Part shown: positions 1 to 7,368 of the stretch, one piece after another
How the letters are laid out: each line of letters opens with the position of its first letter
Numbering within the stretch: position 1 is the first letter of the stretch
DNA from: M3007 sp964630705
GTDB lineage: Bacteria > Bacteroidota > Bacteroidia > Chitinophagales > Saprospiraceae
Assembly: GCA_964630705.1 (NCBI GenBank)
Contig: CAZVZH010000102.1
Location: 1 to 14,473, forward strand
DNA: 14,473 nt
Reading direction: 5' to 3'
Made by a program: the position numbers and the translations under genes
Notes under the pieces: model-generated
The model's input: the letters and a program-made list of their open reading frames with translations, nothing else
Databases searched by the model: none
Told to the model about the DNA's origin: nothing

Positions 1-228
1 GGCGGCGGCGGTGAACGTCGTCCCTGGCAAAATCGCGAAGGTGGCGGTGGCGGTGAACGTCGTCCCTGGCAAAATCGCGAAGGTGGCGGCGGCGGCGGTG
101 AACGTCGTCCCTGGCAAAATCGCGAAGGTGGCGGCGGCGGCGGTGAACGTCGTCCCTGGCAAAATCGCGAAGGTGGCGGTGGCGGTGGCGAACGCCGTCC
201 CTGGCAAGACCGCGAAGGCGGCGGCAGT
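1..228 (+). repeat. In-frame tandem repeat coding Gly/Arg-rich tail (five units of 14-15 codons)
   Basis: Five near-identical units begin with the GAA codons at 13, 55, 100, 145 and 190, with spacings of 42, 45, 45 and 45 nt. Each encodes ERRPWQ(N/D)RE followed by a run of five or six Gly, the last one Ser-interrupted. The array continues to the window edge and may be longer upstream. Units differ mainly in Gly codon number and GGC/GGT choice; the last unit has diverged (CGC for CGT, GAC for AAT). The near-identity at DNA level suggests recent expansion or slippage. Confidence 0.95.
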
Positions 229-1140
229 GGTTATAAAAAACCATTCAACAAAGGTGGTGGCTTTGGTGGTAAAAAGCCGTTTGGCAAGAAGCCTTTCAAG
301 CGGGAAGAATTTCATGTAGAGCGCAAGCCCAAACCAGAATTACCTTCTGGCGTAGAAATGCCGCTGAATAAATACTTAGCGCATTGCGGCTTGTCTTCCC
401 GCCGAAAAGCCGTAGAATTTGTCGAGCAAGGTTTGGTTACGGTAAACGGAGAGGTCAAACTGGAACCCTACTACCGTGTTCAGGAAGGCGATGTAATTAC
501 CTGCGATGGGCAGCTCGTCCAAATTCAGGAACGCAAAATTTACCTGCTGCTGAACAAGCCTAAGGGAATTATCACAACCACGGAGGATGATCGTGGCAGG
601 GCTACGGTATTAGATATTGTTGATCCGCATTACCCCGAACGCCTGTATCCGGTCGGCCGCCTCGACCGTGACACCACGGGCTTGCTCCTTATCACCAACG
701 ATGGCGATCTGGCGGCCAAGCTAACGCATCCCAGCCATCAGGTGCAAAAACAATATCGCATCGGGATAGACCGGCCATTGAGCAAAGCAGATTTTGACCG
801 AATTGAAAAAGGGGTAGAGCTGGAGGATGGGATTTTAGAGGTCAACTGGGTGCGCTTTTCAGAAGAGCAACCCAACCACGATGTAATTGAATTGGAAATC
901 GTCGAAGGCCGCAACCGCGTCGTCCGCCGCCTGTTCGAAGCGTTGGGCTACCGCGTGCGCAAACTGGACCGGTTTTATTTTGCCGGCCTGACCAAACGCG
1001 ACCTGCAACGCGGTGCTTTCCGCGAGCTAACCCAACGCGAAATTATCATGCTCAAACATTTTACCGGACATCCGTCGACGGGCAAAAAATCCGAAACGCC
1101 AGAGGAAGAACTACCCTCCAACGACGATTTGGACCAATAA
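1..1140 (+). CDS. rluB: 23S rRNA pseudouridine synthase, RluB/RsuA family, with repeat-rich N-terminal extension (5' end outside window)
   Basis: The frame is open from the first base to TAA at 1138-1140, so the gene starts upstream; 379 residues are visible. The enzyme isomerises a uridine in rRNA to pseudouridine in the cytoplasm. The ATG at 358 marks the start of the conserved core (MPLNKYLAHCG, an S4 RNA-binding domain over about 50 residues) but is probably internal. About 100 residues into the core comes GRLDRDTTGLLL, whose first Asp (codon at 664-666) is the catalytic nucleophile of the family, followed by the EGRNRVVRRLF motif. Before the core lie about 119 residues made of Gly-rich repeats with ERRPWQ, then a Lys/Phe/Gly stretch. 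The last 25 or so residues are acidic. Family and activity are clear. The RluB position (U2605) rather than another RsuA-family site is inferred. It ends at a strong terminator. Confidence 0.93.
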   Translation, partial: GGGGERRPWQNREGGGGGERRPWQNREGGGGGGERRPWQNREGGGGGGERRPWQNREGGGGGGERRPWQDREGGGSGYKKPFNKGGGFGGKKPFGKKPFKREEFHVERKPKPELPSGVEMPLNKYLAHCGLSSRRKAVEFVEQGLVTVNGEVKLEPYYRVQEGDVITCDGQLVQIQERKIYLLLNKPKGIITTTEDDRGRATVLDIVDPHYPERLYPVGRLDRDTTGLLLITNDGDLAAKLTHPSHQVQKQYRIGIDRPLSKADFDRIEKGVELEDGILEVNWVRFSEEQPNHDVIELEIVEGRNRVVRRLFEALGYRVRKLDRFYFAGLTKRDLQRGAFRELTQREIIMLKHFTGHPSTGKKSETPEEELPSNDDLDQ

Positions 1141-1153
1141 AAACAGAATATTC

Positions 1154-1185
1154 AAAAGCCGGTGGTCGTTCTCCCACCGGCTTTT
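1154..1185 (+). terminator. Rho-independent terminator after the pseudouridine synthase gene
   Basis: A perfect 12-bp stem pairs AAAAGCCGGTGG (1154-1165) with CCACCGGCTTTT (1174-1185) around an 8-nt loop, starting 14 nt after the stop codon. The 3' arm ends in TTTT and is followed by CTATTTTA. It separates the pseudouridine synthase gene from the outer-membrane protein gene that follows. Confidence 0.88.
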
Positions 1186-1222
1186 CTATTTTAGCAATCC
1201 ACTTTTTAAAACAAATACGACT

Positions 1223-1852
1223 ATGAAAACGACAAGCGCTCTTTTCCAAACGTGGTTCGTGGCTCTCATACTGCTCACACTTGCCTTGCCCCAACTTCAA
1301 GCCCAAATGACCGAAGGCAGCACCCGATTCGGCCTTAAACTGGGTGTCAATGGTACCAACCTATACGATGATGCAAAAGCCGAAAACCGCGATGGGCGTA
1401 TCGGGATCACCGGTGGCCTTTTTGCAAAAATTCCGCTTGGCCAAAGTAGTTTTTCCCTCCGGCCCGAAGTGTTGCTCGCCACGAAAGGCGCCCAATATCA
1501 ACGGGATAGTTTTATTTCTTCTCTGAAATTTGCTTATATCGAAGTGCCACTTTCGCTGGAATTTAACCTGAGCATTCTCAACCTGCACGGCGGCCTCAGC
1601 GCCAGCTACCTGGCCAACTCCAAGGGCGAATTCAAAGACGAACAAGGAAATCCTATCCAGTTTAACAAAAGCGGTTTGGAAAGCCTGGATTTCGGCTGGC
1701 ACCTCGGCGCCGGTATCGACCTCGGAAATATCGGCCTGCATTTCCGCCTGGCGCGCGGTTTGAAAGGCGTCGGTGGCGACCAGTCCATCGAAGATTTGGT
1801 TGGCTCGCTGAAAAATTCAGCCTGGACACTCAGTTTTGCATACGGATTTTAG
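1223..1852 (+). CDS. PorT-family outer-membrane beta-barrel protein
   Basis: This 209-residue protein starts with a classical signal peptide (about residues 1-27: a hydrophobic stretch around VALILLTLALP, then LQA-Q as the likely cleavage site). The mature part opens with RFGLKLGVNGTNL and alternates short amphipathic strands with polar loops, ending in TLSFAYGF with a terminal Phe, as expected for a small outer-membrane barrel. Length and the early GxKxGxN pattern match the PorT/OMP_b-brl_2 group common in Bacteroidota. PorT itself is a T9SS factor, but most members of this group have no assigned role, so I do not call it porT. It sits 37 nt after the preceding terminator and 51 nt before nadB. 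A shared transcript with nadB is possible but not shown. Confidence 0.78.
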   Translation: MKTTSALFQTWFVALILLTLALPQLQAQMTEGSTRFGLKLGVNGTNLYDDAKAENRDGRIGITGGLFAKIPLGQSSFSLRPEVLLATKGAQYQRDSFISSLKFAYIEVPLSLEFNLSILNLHGGLSASYLANSKGEFKDEQGNPIQFNKSGLESLDFGWHLGAGIDLGNIGLHFRLARGLKGVGGDQSIEDLVGSLKNSAWTLSFAYGF

Positions 1853-1903
1853 TGTCTTGTTTGAACCTCGCCCAGAAATACGTGTTTTTTGACCATTTGA
1901 TTT

Positions 1904-3514
1904 ATGGCACGAATAAAAACGGACTACCTCGTCCTAGGCTCCGGAATTGCCGGCCTGACCTTCGCGATTAAAGCCGCACAGGCAAACCCCGATCGGAAAA
2001 TTCTGGTGCTCACCAAAACAGTGGAGGGCGAAAGTAATACCCGGTATGCTCAAGGAGGCGTCGCTGCTGTTTGGGACCACGAAACGGATAATTTTACCAA
2101 ACATGTAGAGGATACGCTCGACGCTGGCGACGGGCTCTGCAAAAAGGAAATAGTAGAAATTGTTGTACAGGAAGGGCCGGAGCGCGTTCAGGAAATCATC
2201 GATTGGGGTGCGCGGTTCGACAAGGAAAAAGGATCGGAAAGCTACGATCTTGCCAGGGAAGGCGGGCACTCCGAAAAGCGCATTTTACACTACAAAGACC
2301 TCACCGGCTGGGAAATGCAACGCACCCTCATGGAGGAGGCGCACCGCTATGCCAATATTGAAATCCGGGAACATTACTTCGCCCTTGATTTGATCACCCA
2401 ACACCACCTCGGCCGAATGGTAATCCGGGTGACCCCCGGTATCGAGTGTTATGGCTGCTACGCGCTGAACAAAAAAAACGGCGAAATCGATACCATCCTC
2501 TCTCGCGTAACGATACTTTGTACAGGCGGCGGCGGCCAAGTGTATAAAGCAACGACCAATCCGATTATTGCCACCGGCGACGGCATTGCAATGGCTTACC
2601 GGGCAAAGGCGCGCGTGGATGCCATGGAGTTTGTGCAGTTTCACCCAACATCCCTCTTTAGCCCAGCTGGTGAAAATCCTTCTTTTTTAGTCTCTGAAGC
2701 GGTACGCGGCTTCGGCGGTATTTTAAAAACAGCTGAAGGGGAAGCGTTTATGCAGCTCTACGACGAACGACTCTCCCTTGCTCCGCGTGATATTGTGGCG
2801 CGCGCCATCGATGCAGAGATGAAAAAACGCGGTACCGATTGTATGTATCTCGACTGCCGGCACCTGAATAAAGAGGCGTTTGTGGCACATTTCCCCACTA
2901 TATATGAAAAATGTCTGAGCCAAGGGATCGACCCTATGCAGGCCATGATCCCGGTAGTGCCGGCTTGCCATTACTTGTGTGGCGGGGTGGCTATCGATGC
3001 GCAAGGGCGGAGCAGTATTCACCGCCTTTACGCCGCCGGGGAGTGCTCAGCTTCCGGCCTGCACGGCGCCAACCGTTTGGCTTCCAACTCTTTGCTGGAA
3101 GGGATGGTGTTTGCGCACCGTATTTTTTTGGATACCCAAGGCAAACTGGAGGAATGGAAATATCAGGATGAAGTCCCGGATTGGAATGCAGAGGGAACAA
3201 CCGACCCGTCCGAAATGGTGTTGATCACCCAAAGCATTCGCGAACTCAAGGAAATCATGTCGTACTATGTGGGCATCGTGCGCTCCAATGTGCGTTTGAA
3301 ACGCGCACTCGACCGGTTGTTTTTACTGTACAAGGAAACGGAAGATCTGTACCAGACGACAACCATCAGCCCCCAACTCATGGAACTGCGCAATTTAATC
3401 ACCATCGCCTACTTGATCACGCGTTCCGCCACACACCGGCGTGAAAGCAGGGGCTTGCATTATACGACGGACTATCCGGAGCAGCTGCCCTTCATCGAGT
3501 ACTCGGTGCTTTGA
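1904..3514 (+). CDS. nadB: L-aspartate oxidase (NadB)
   Basis: This FAD flavoprotein oxidises L-aspartate to iminoaspartate, the first step of de novo NAD synthesis, in the cytoplasm. Its 536 residues are the usual family length. The FAD-binding GSGIAG is at about residues 12-17, followed by NTRYAQGGVAAVW (45-57). The succinate-dehydrogenase-like active-site parts are present: EGGHSEKR (119-126), FHPT with His247, APRDIVARA with Arg295, and PACHYLCGG with His356. The second FAD-contacting block, AAGECSASGLHGANRLASNS, is at 377-396. The C-terminal helical domain (about 430-536) is complete. The start at ATG 1904 places the Rossmann motif right after a short leader. The stop lies 5 nt from the stop of the convergent porZ gene. 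Only nadB and the more distant nadD of the pathway are in view; nadA and nadC are not. Confidence 0.97.
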   Translation: MARIKTDYLVLGSGIAGLTFAIKAAQANPDRKILVLTKTVEGESNTRYAQGGVAAVWDHETDNFTKHVEDTLDAGDGLCKKEIVEIVVQEGPERVQEIIDWGARFDKEKGSESYDLAREGGHSEKRILHYKDLTGWEMQRTLMEEAHRYANIEIREHYFALDLITQHHLGRMVIRVTPGIECYGCYALNKKNGEIDTILSRVTILCTGGGGQVYKATTNPIIATGDGIAMAYRAKARVDAMEFVQFHPTSLFSPAGENPSFLVSEAVRGFGGILKTAEGEAFMQLYDERLSLAPRDIVARAIDAEMKKRGTDCMYLDCRHLNKEAFVAHFPTIYEKCLSQGIDPMQAMIPVVPACHYLCGGVAIDAQGRSSIHRLYAAGECSASGLHGANRLASNSLLEGMVFAHRIFLDTQGKLEEWKYQDEVPDWNAEGTTDPSEMVLITQSIRELKEIMSYYVGIVRSNVRLKRALDRLFLLYKETEDLYQTTTISPQLMELRNLITIAYLITRSATHRRESRGLHYTTDYPEQLPFIEYSVL

Positions 3515-3519
3515 GGCCG

Positions 3520-5877
3520 TTAGTTCAAAATCACCACTTTGGCAATTACGGCATCCGGGTTTTCAAATAATTCGGAGCTGGTCGCAAAAATTAAATACAC
3601 CCCACTGGCAGCCCGGCGCCCCAGGTAATCGCGTCCATCCCAAACGGCTTGCCCACCCAATGCTTTTCCTTCAAAAACCAGATTCCCGGCCACATCGGTG
3701 ATTTTCACATTAGCGTTGCTGGCCAAGCCGTAAATAGCGATCGGACCATGATAATCGGGGCGCACCGGGTTGGGATAAGCGTAGGGTTTGGGCGTATTGA
3801 ATTTGCCGCCCACCGTTGCTTCGCCTCGATAGGAAATCAGGCCTTTTGCCGTGCCGATCCAAACCTCTCCGGTGCTCGGGTCAATCGCAATATCCAAAAT
3901 AGCATTGTCGAACAATGGGCTGTTGGTGCTGGTAAAATGTGCTTCCTGAACCTCTCCGCTGGCCGATTGAACAAAAACGCCCGTCGCGGTGCCGAACCAT
4001 TTCCGGTTGGCGCCATCGACAGCAATACAGCGGATTTCCTCGTTTTCAAGCAAATAGCCGTTAAACCCATCCACATTAATGATGCGCCGGGAGCCTTTGC
4101 AATTGGCGTCGAACACATTGCTGCCACATTCAAAACTCACCGTCCCTTGTTGGGTGCCCACCCACACGTCGCCATCGAGGTCCACAGCAACCGAGTACAC
4201 CGTGTTGGAAGGCAGAACGCTGTTGGCTGTCGTAAAAAGTTTGTACCGGTCGTCGGCCGGGCTGTCGATGTCGTCGCCGCTGTCGTACACCAAAATTCCG
4301 CCGTTGAAGGCCGGCACGAACCATTTGTATCCATTGCGGTCGACGGCTACTTGCAACAAGTTGCTGGTTGGCGCGCCGGAAAAATTGCGCAATGTGCCAT
4401 CGGCTTTTAACACGGCAATGGGCGCAACAGCGTCGTAATTGCTCAACCACAAATTCCCGGCTTCGTCGAATGTCATGCCGCCGATTGCCGTGCGCAGCGT
4501 GCCGGAGGCGCCGGCATTTTGTAAAATAGAATTGTATTGGGTGTAGCATTTGGTCTGTTGCCCACCTTCGATTGCTTCTACCAAACCGCCGACAAAACTG
4601 CCGGCATAAAATTTATTCTCGGTTGGGTGTGGAGTCACACGCCACAGCGATTTGTCGCAGTCACCGTTTTGCAGTTCTGGGTTGGAGCCGCCAAAAAAAC
4701 GCGACCATTGCCGGTCGGTGCCCAGGATATACACGCCGTTCCTACTGTACACGGGGTTCAGGTTTACGTCCTGGCCGGGTGTGCTCATAAAAACCTGCCC
4801 GCGTGCCACCGCAATTTCGGCAATATCATGGGTGTAGGGCGAATTAAATCGAAAGCGGTCGCATTTGCCTTGGTTGTCATCGTAATACCGGAAGTCGTCA
4901 TTTGCATCAGCCATCCAAAATCTTTTGGATCCATCTTCCACGGTGTACAGCGGCACAAACGATTCGCACGGCCAATGGATATCGTAAGGCTGGCTGGCGC
5001 CTGGCGCGAGGTACTGGACCCTTCCGTCGAAGTTTTTACGCCAGCCGATCACCAACCCGGCGCCTTCCGAGCTGAGAAACGTTACCTCCTGTACCGGCTG
5101 GGTGGCCAGGGTATCCCAGCTGAAGCTGTTGTAGCGGCACAGCGCTTTTTCCATGCCGACGTACAAATAATCGCCCCAACTGCGCAGCGCCTGCACGCTG
5201 TGCCCTTGAGGAACATTTTCCAAAGTGCCCAACAAGCGCCAACGGCTGAAGTCGGCGGGGTTGATATCATCTTTCGGGAGCCGGTAAATGCCGTCGTCGG
5301 TGCCGGCGTGCAGGTTGTTGCCATAGAGCGCGATCGACAGGATGGGTAAGTCGGTGAATACCGTATATTCCACTTCGGCAGCTTCCAGGTTCAGTTTTAA
5401 AATCCCGAACCCGCACGCCAGGTAGGCAAACTTGCCGTCGAACACAGCATCGTATATTTTTTTATCGCCACTGATGTTGACGTTTTTTTGAATAAACGGC
5501 AGGTTGACGACGGTGCCATCTGCGGCCCGCCACAGATCCAGGTTGCTGTTGCTGTAGGCGATAAGTAAAATATTGGTTTCCGGGTTGAACCGTATAAAAT
5601 TCATGCCCACATCGCTGAGCCCTTCCACCTTGGTTAAAAATCGGGGGGCGCGATCGGCCTTGTCAATTTCAACCAGCGCCCACTCGCTAGCATAGTAAAT
5701 TTTAGTTGCGCTTTGCGACACCGATACCGCCCGTTGCCAGGGCAGGTGCTGCTGCCATTGTCCAATACCGATGGAGGGGAAATCGACGGTTTGGTCCGTT
5801 TGGCCGCTGGAAGATTGGGCGACAAACAACAGCAAAAAAAAGGCGGCAAGCGATGCAAAGCGAATCGGTAGGCGCAT
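3520..5877 (-). CDS. porZ: PorZ-type type IX secretion surface protein (beta-propeller plus C-terminal sorting-like domain)
   Basis: The preferred start is the ATG at 5877, giving 785 residues that open directly with a signal peptide (MRLPIRFASL, then a hydrophobic stretch to SSSGQ at about 26). The in-frame ATG at 5928 would add 17 residues before it. The mature N-terminus (GQWQQHLPWQ, then IYYASEWALVEIDK, VEGLSDVGM and SNSNLDLW) follows the pattern of PorZ propellers. Two seven-bladed propellers of the two-component-regulator type probably fill residues 35-690, with blade motifs such as NLWLSNYD, DVWVGTQQG and EVWIGTAKG. Residues 697-785 (YPNPVRPDY, VKITDVAGNLV, VWDGRDYLGRRAASGVYL) form a T9SS C-terminal domain. 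In Porphyromonas PorZ joins PorU, PorV and PorQ in the cell-surface attachment complex for secreted cargo. Length is close to that of PorZ. A generic T9SS-sorted propeller protein is the alternative. It may be cotranscribed with nadD, 86 nt upstream. Confidence 0.84.
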   Translation of the reverse strand: MRLPIRFASLAAFFLLLFVAQSSSGQTDQTVDFPSIGIGQWQQHLPWQRAVSVSQSATKIYYASEWALVEIDKADRAPRFLTKVEGLSDVGMNFIRFNPETNILLIAYSNSNLDLWRAADGTVVNLPFIQKNVNISGDKKIYDAVFDGKFAYLACGFGILKLNLEAAEVEYTVFTDLPILSIALYGNNLHAGTDDGIYRLPKDDINPADFSRWRLLGTLENVPQGHSVQALRSWGDYLYVGMEKALCRYNSFSWDTLATQPVQEVTFLSSEGAGLVIGWRKNFDGRVQYLAPGASQPYDIHWPCESFVPLYTVEDGSKRFWMADANDDFRYYDDNQGKCDRFRFNSPYTHDIAEIAVARGQVFMSTPGQDVNLNPVYSRNGVYILGTDRQWSRFFGGSNPELQNGDCDKSLWRVTPHPTENKFYAGSFVGGLVEAIEGGQQTKCYTQYNSILQNAGASGTLRTAIGGMTFDEAGNLWLSNYDAVAPIAVLKADGTLRNFSGAPTSNLLQVAVDRNGYKWFVPAFNGGILVYDSGDDIDSPADDRYKLFTTANSVLPSNTVYSVAVDLDGDVWVGTQQGTVSFECGSNVFDANCKGSRRIINVDGFNGYLLENEEIRCIAVDGANRKWFGTATGVFVQSASGEVQEAHFTSTNSPLFDNAILDIAIDPSTGEVWIGTAKGLISYRGEATVGGKFNTPKPYAYPNPVRPDYHGPIAIYGLASNANVKITDVAGNLVFEGKALGGQAVWDGRDYLGRRAASGVYLIFATSSELFENPDAVIAKVVILN

Positions 5878-5963
5878 AGCGAAAAACTTGAAACAGTTAG
5901 CGTAATGGAGGAAATGGTGCAAAAGCACTTGGCGAGGTTGCCCGGTAATATGGTCGGGTGGAA

Positions 5964-6539
5964 CTATTTTCGGTACAAATTACCACTTTCCAAATACTCA
6001 AAAACCGCATCGGGAACCAGGTAGCGCACCGAGCGTCCGTCGCTCAGGCAACTGCGAATGTAGGTTGCGGAAATATCGAGCAGCGGAGCTTCACAAATTC
6101 GGACGCGCGGGTGCTCGGCAAACGGCCCCAATTTTGCTGATGGGCGCTGGTATACATAAATATCGTATTGCTCAAGCAACTGTTCATAGTTTTTCCACAA
6201 ATGCAGGGTGCCCAAGTTGTCGCCACCCATGATCAGGGAAAATTCGTGCTGCGGATATTTTTCCCGCAGATATGCCAAGGTGTCAATGGTGTACGATGGC
6301 TGGGGAAGGTTGAATTCTACGTTGGAGGCTTCCAGTGACGGGTTGTCGCCGATGCCCAGGCGAACGAGGTGTAACCGGTCGTAGTCGCGGGCGAGGGTTT
6401 TTTTGGGCTTTAGCGGATTTTGCGGGCTGACTACCAGCCAAACTTTTTCAAGGTCAGTTTGGGTGGCCATGTAGTTGGCAATGATTAGGTGCCCGATATG
6501 AATTGGATTGAAAGAACCGAAGAATAACCCGATTTTCAC
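5964..6539 (-). CDS. nadD: Nicotinate-nucleotide adenylyltransferase (NadD)
   Basis: The enzyme transfers AMP from ATP to nicotinate mononucleotide, forming deamido-NAD in the cytoplasm. The 191-residue protein has the nucleotidyltransferase signature GSFNPIHIGH at 8-17, in which His14 and His17 form the HxGH motif, and the C-terminal ISATYIRSCL at 156-165 (the ISxTxxR ATP-binding motif). MGGDNL at 104-109 is also typical. The start codon is GTG at 6539, which puts the signature at the usual position; there is no nearby in-frame ATG before it. It begins 3 nt after the rbfA stop, so the two are almost certainly cotranscribed. The stop is TAG at 5964-5966. Confidence 0.95.
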   Translation of the reverse strand: MKIGLFFGSFNPIHIGHLIIANYMATQTDLEKVWLVVSPQNPLKPKKTLARDYDRLHLVRLGIGDNPSLEASNVEFNLPQPSYTIDTLAYLREKYPQHEFSLIMGGDNLGTLHLWKNYEQLLEQYDIYVYQRPSAKLGPFAEHPRVRICEAPLLDISATYIRSCLSDGRSVRYLVPDAVFEYLESGNLYRK

Positions 6540-6542
6540 AGC

Positions 6543-6914
6543 TTATTTTTTCATGTTTTGATCCTCTTCATTCACGCGGTTGAGCAGCGCTTCCACCCGG
6601 TACATTTCATCGACAGTATCGTCGAGGAAAAACTCCAGGCTAGGCACCCGGCGCATGTGTTTGCCAATTTTAGCGGCTAGGGCCTGGCGCAAACGCGGGT
6701 AGTTCTCTTCCAGCTCGAGAATCACCTCCTGCTTGTTTTCCGTACCGTACACGCTGATGTAAAACTTGGCGATCAGCAAATCCGGTGACATTTTCACATT
6801 TGTGACCGTCACCAGCTTGTCGCGGCCGTAAATCAGGCTGCCTTCCTGGGTGAGGATCATGCTGAAGTACCGGCGCAGCAATTCGCCTACTTGTTTCTGT
6901 CGGATGGTTTCCAT
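6543..6914 (-). CDS. rbfA: Ribosome-binding factor A (RbfA)
   Basis: RbfA binds the immature 30S subunit and helps 16S rRNA 5'-end maturation, notably in the cold. The chosen start is ATG 6914, giving 123 residues beginning METIRQKQVGELLRR. An upstream in-frame start at 6971 would add 19 residues overlapping the apparent -7 promoter element, and the family begins with this kind of short helix. The type II KH domain is recognisable: VTVTNVKMSPDLLIAKFYIS (about 35-54), LRQALAAKIGKHMRRVPSL (75-93) and FFLDDTVDEMYRVEALL (95-111). It is the first gene of the leftward rbfA-nadD-porZ group. Confidence 0.94.
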   Translation of the reverse strand: METIRQKQVGELLRRYFSMILTQEGSLIYGRDKLVTVTNVKMSPDLLIAKFYISVYGTENKQEVILELEENYPRLRQALAAKIGKHMRRVPSLEFFLDDTVDEMYRVEALLNRVNEEDQNMKK

Positions 6915-6961
6915 AACGATCGGATTTCTGTGTGTAAAAACAGGAGAAAGCCTGCGAAAAC

Positions 6962-6976
6962 TTGTTGGCAAAGGTA
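6962..6976 (-). promoter_or_regulatory. Likely -7 element for rbfA
   Basis: On the - strand, TACCTTTG (6976 down to 6969) matches the Bacteroidota -7 consensus TAnnTTTG exactly, with an expected transcription start near 6962. That would leave a leader of about 50 nt before the rbfA ATG. The -33 region is poor: no clear TTG at the right distance. The call therefore rests on one box. Confidence 0.5.
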
Positions 6977-7110
6977 GCGAAAACCGGGCCTGAACCCGAA
7001 TTTTTTACGCTGTTTACCCAGACAAGCGTTACCTTTAACAGTGGTTTTCGGGCTAAGGTTTCCGTGCCCAACGAAACATTTTTGTTTTAACTGCTGTTTT
7101 CAGGAGTGTC

Positions 7111-7129
7111 TTCCAAATAATAATTGGAA
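7111..7129. repeat. Short inverted repeat TTCCAA-N7-TTGGAA upstream of the tRNA promoter
   Basis: Arms TTCCAA (7111-7116) and TTGGAA (7124-7129) flank an AT-only 7-nt spacer. It lies 16 nt before the -33 box of the tRNA-Lys promoter, in the 276-nt divergent gap between rbfA and the tRNA. It could be a protein-binding site; chance is also possible at six bases per arm. I see nothing else in this gap besides the two promoters. Confidence 0.4.
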
Positions 7130-7145
7130 AAATTTAAGTTCCGGG

Positions 7146-7177
7146 TTGGAATTTAGGCCTACTCCGGCTTATCTTTG
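7146..7177 (+). promoter_or_regulatory. Bacteroidota-type promoter for tRNA-Lys
   Basis: TTG at 7146-7148 (-33) and TATCTTTG at 7170-7177 (-7, exact TAnnTTTG) are 21 nt apart, within the spacing known for the Bacteroidota primary sigma factor. The tRNA begins at 7191, 13 nt after the -7 box, so the transcript would have only a few nucleotides of leader. Confidence 0.8.
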
Positions 7178-7190
7178 CGACCGCTTTTTT

Positions 7191-7263
7191 GATCCCGTAG
7201 CTCAGTCGGTAGAGCACTTGACTTTTAATCAAGGTGTCATGGGTTCGAGTCCCATCGGGATCA
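7191..7263 (+). tRNA. tRNA-Lys, anticodon TTT (UUU)
   Basis: This 73-nt gene folds into a full cloverleaf. Acceptor arms GATCCCG (7191-7197) and CGGGATC (7256-7262) pair perfectly, with discriminator A at 7263. The D stem is GCTC/GAGC and the anticodon stem CTTGA/TCAAG around loop CTTTTAA, giving anticodon TTT at 7224-7226. The T arm is ATGGG-TTCGAGT-CCCAT. The 3' CCA is not encoded and must be added after transcription. It decodes AAA and, by wobble, AAG. Confidence 0.98.
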
Positions 7264-7274
7264 CTTTATAAAAC

Positions 7275-7309
7275 AACGGCTTACGATGCATGCTTGCTCG
7301 TAAGCCGTT
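7275..7309. terminator. Probably bidirectional terminator between tRNA-Lys and the convergent dehydrogenase gene
   Basis: A perfect 12-bp stem pairs AACGGCTTACGA (7275-7286) with TCGTAAGCCGTT (7298-7309) around an 11-nt loop, 12 nt after the tRNA. On the + strand it is followed by TTTGCTTTA. On the - strand the stem is followed by GTTTTATAAAG, so it can also serve the leftward gene ending at 7369. Confidence 0.82.
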
Positions 7310-7322
7310 TTGCTTTACCAAT

Positions 7323-7342
7323 GATCAAGCAGTATCTTGATC
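7323..7342. repeat. Small hairpin after the dehydrogenase gene
   Basis: GATCAAG (7323-7329) and CTTGATC (7336-7342) form a 7-bp stem with a 6-nt loop, 26 nt beyond the stop codon of the leftward dehydrogenase gene. There is no T tract next to it on the - strand, so it is more likely an RNA 3'-end or pausing structure than a complete terminator. Confidence 0.4.
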
Positions 7343-7368
7343 GTTTGTTACCAAACTAGTCTTACCCC

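Noticed and set aside
1..228. Direct repeats considered as a CRISPR array
   Set aside because: Units are contiguous, in frame, and have no unique spacers; they encode protein repeats.
11..319. 102-codon frame of VNVVPGKIAKV repeats
   Set aside because: It is the +1 frame of the Gly/Arg repeat. Units are multiples of three, so other frames stay open by necessity. The frame joined to the pseudouridine synthase core is the real one.
4537..5349. 270-codon + strand frame opposite porZ
   Set aside because: Antisense shadow of a well-supported protein; no signal, motif or plausible start context.
7041..7271. Small + strand frame covering the tRNA promoter and tRNA
   Set aside because: It runs through the tRNA-Lys gene and its promoter; the apparent protein is an artefact.
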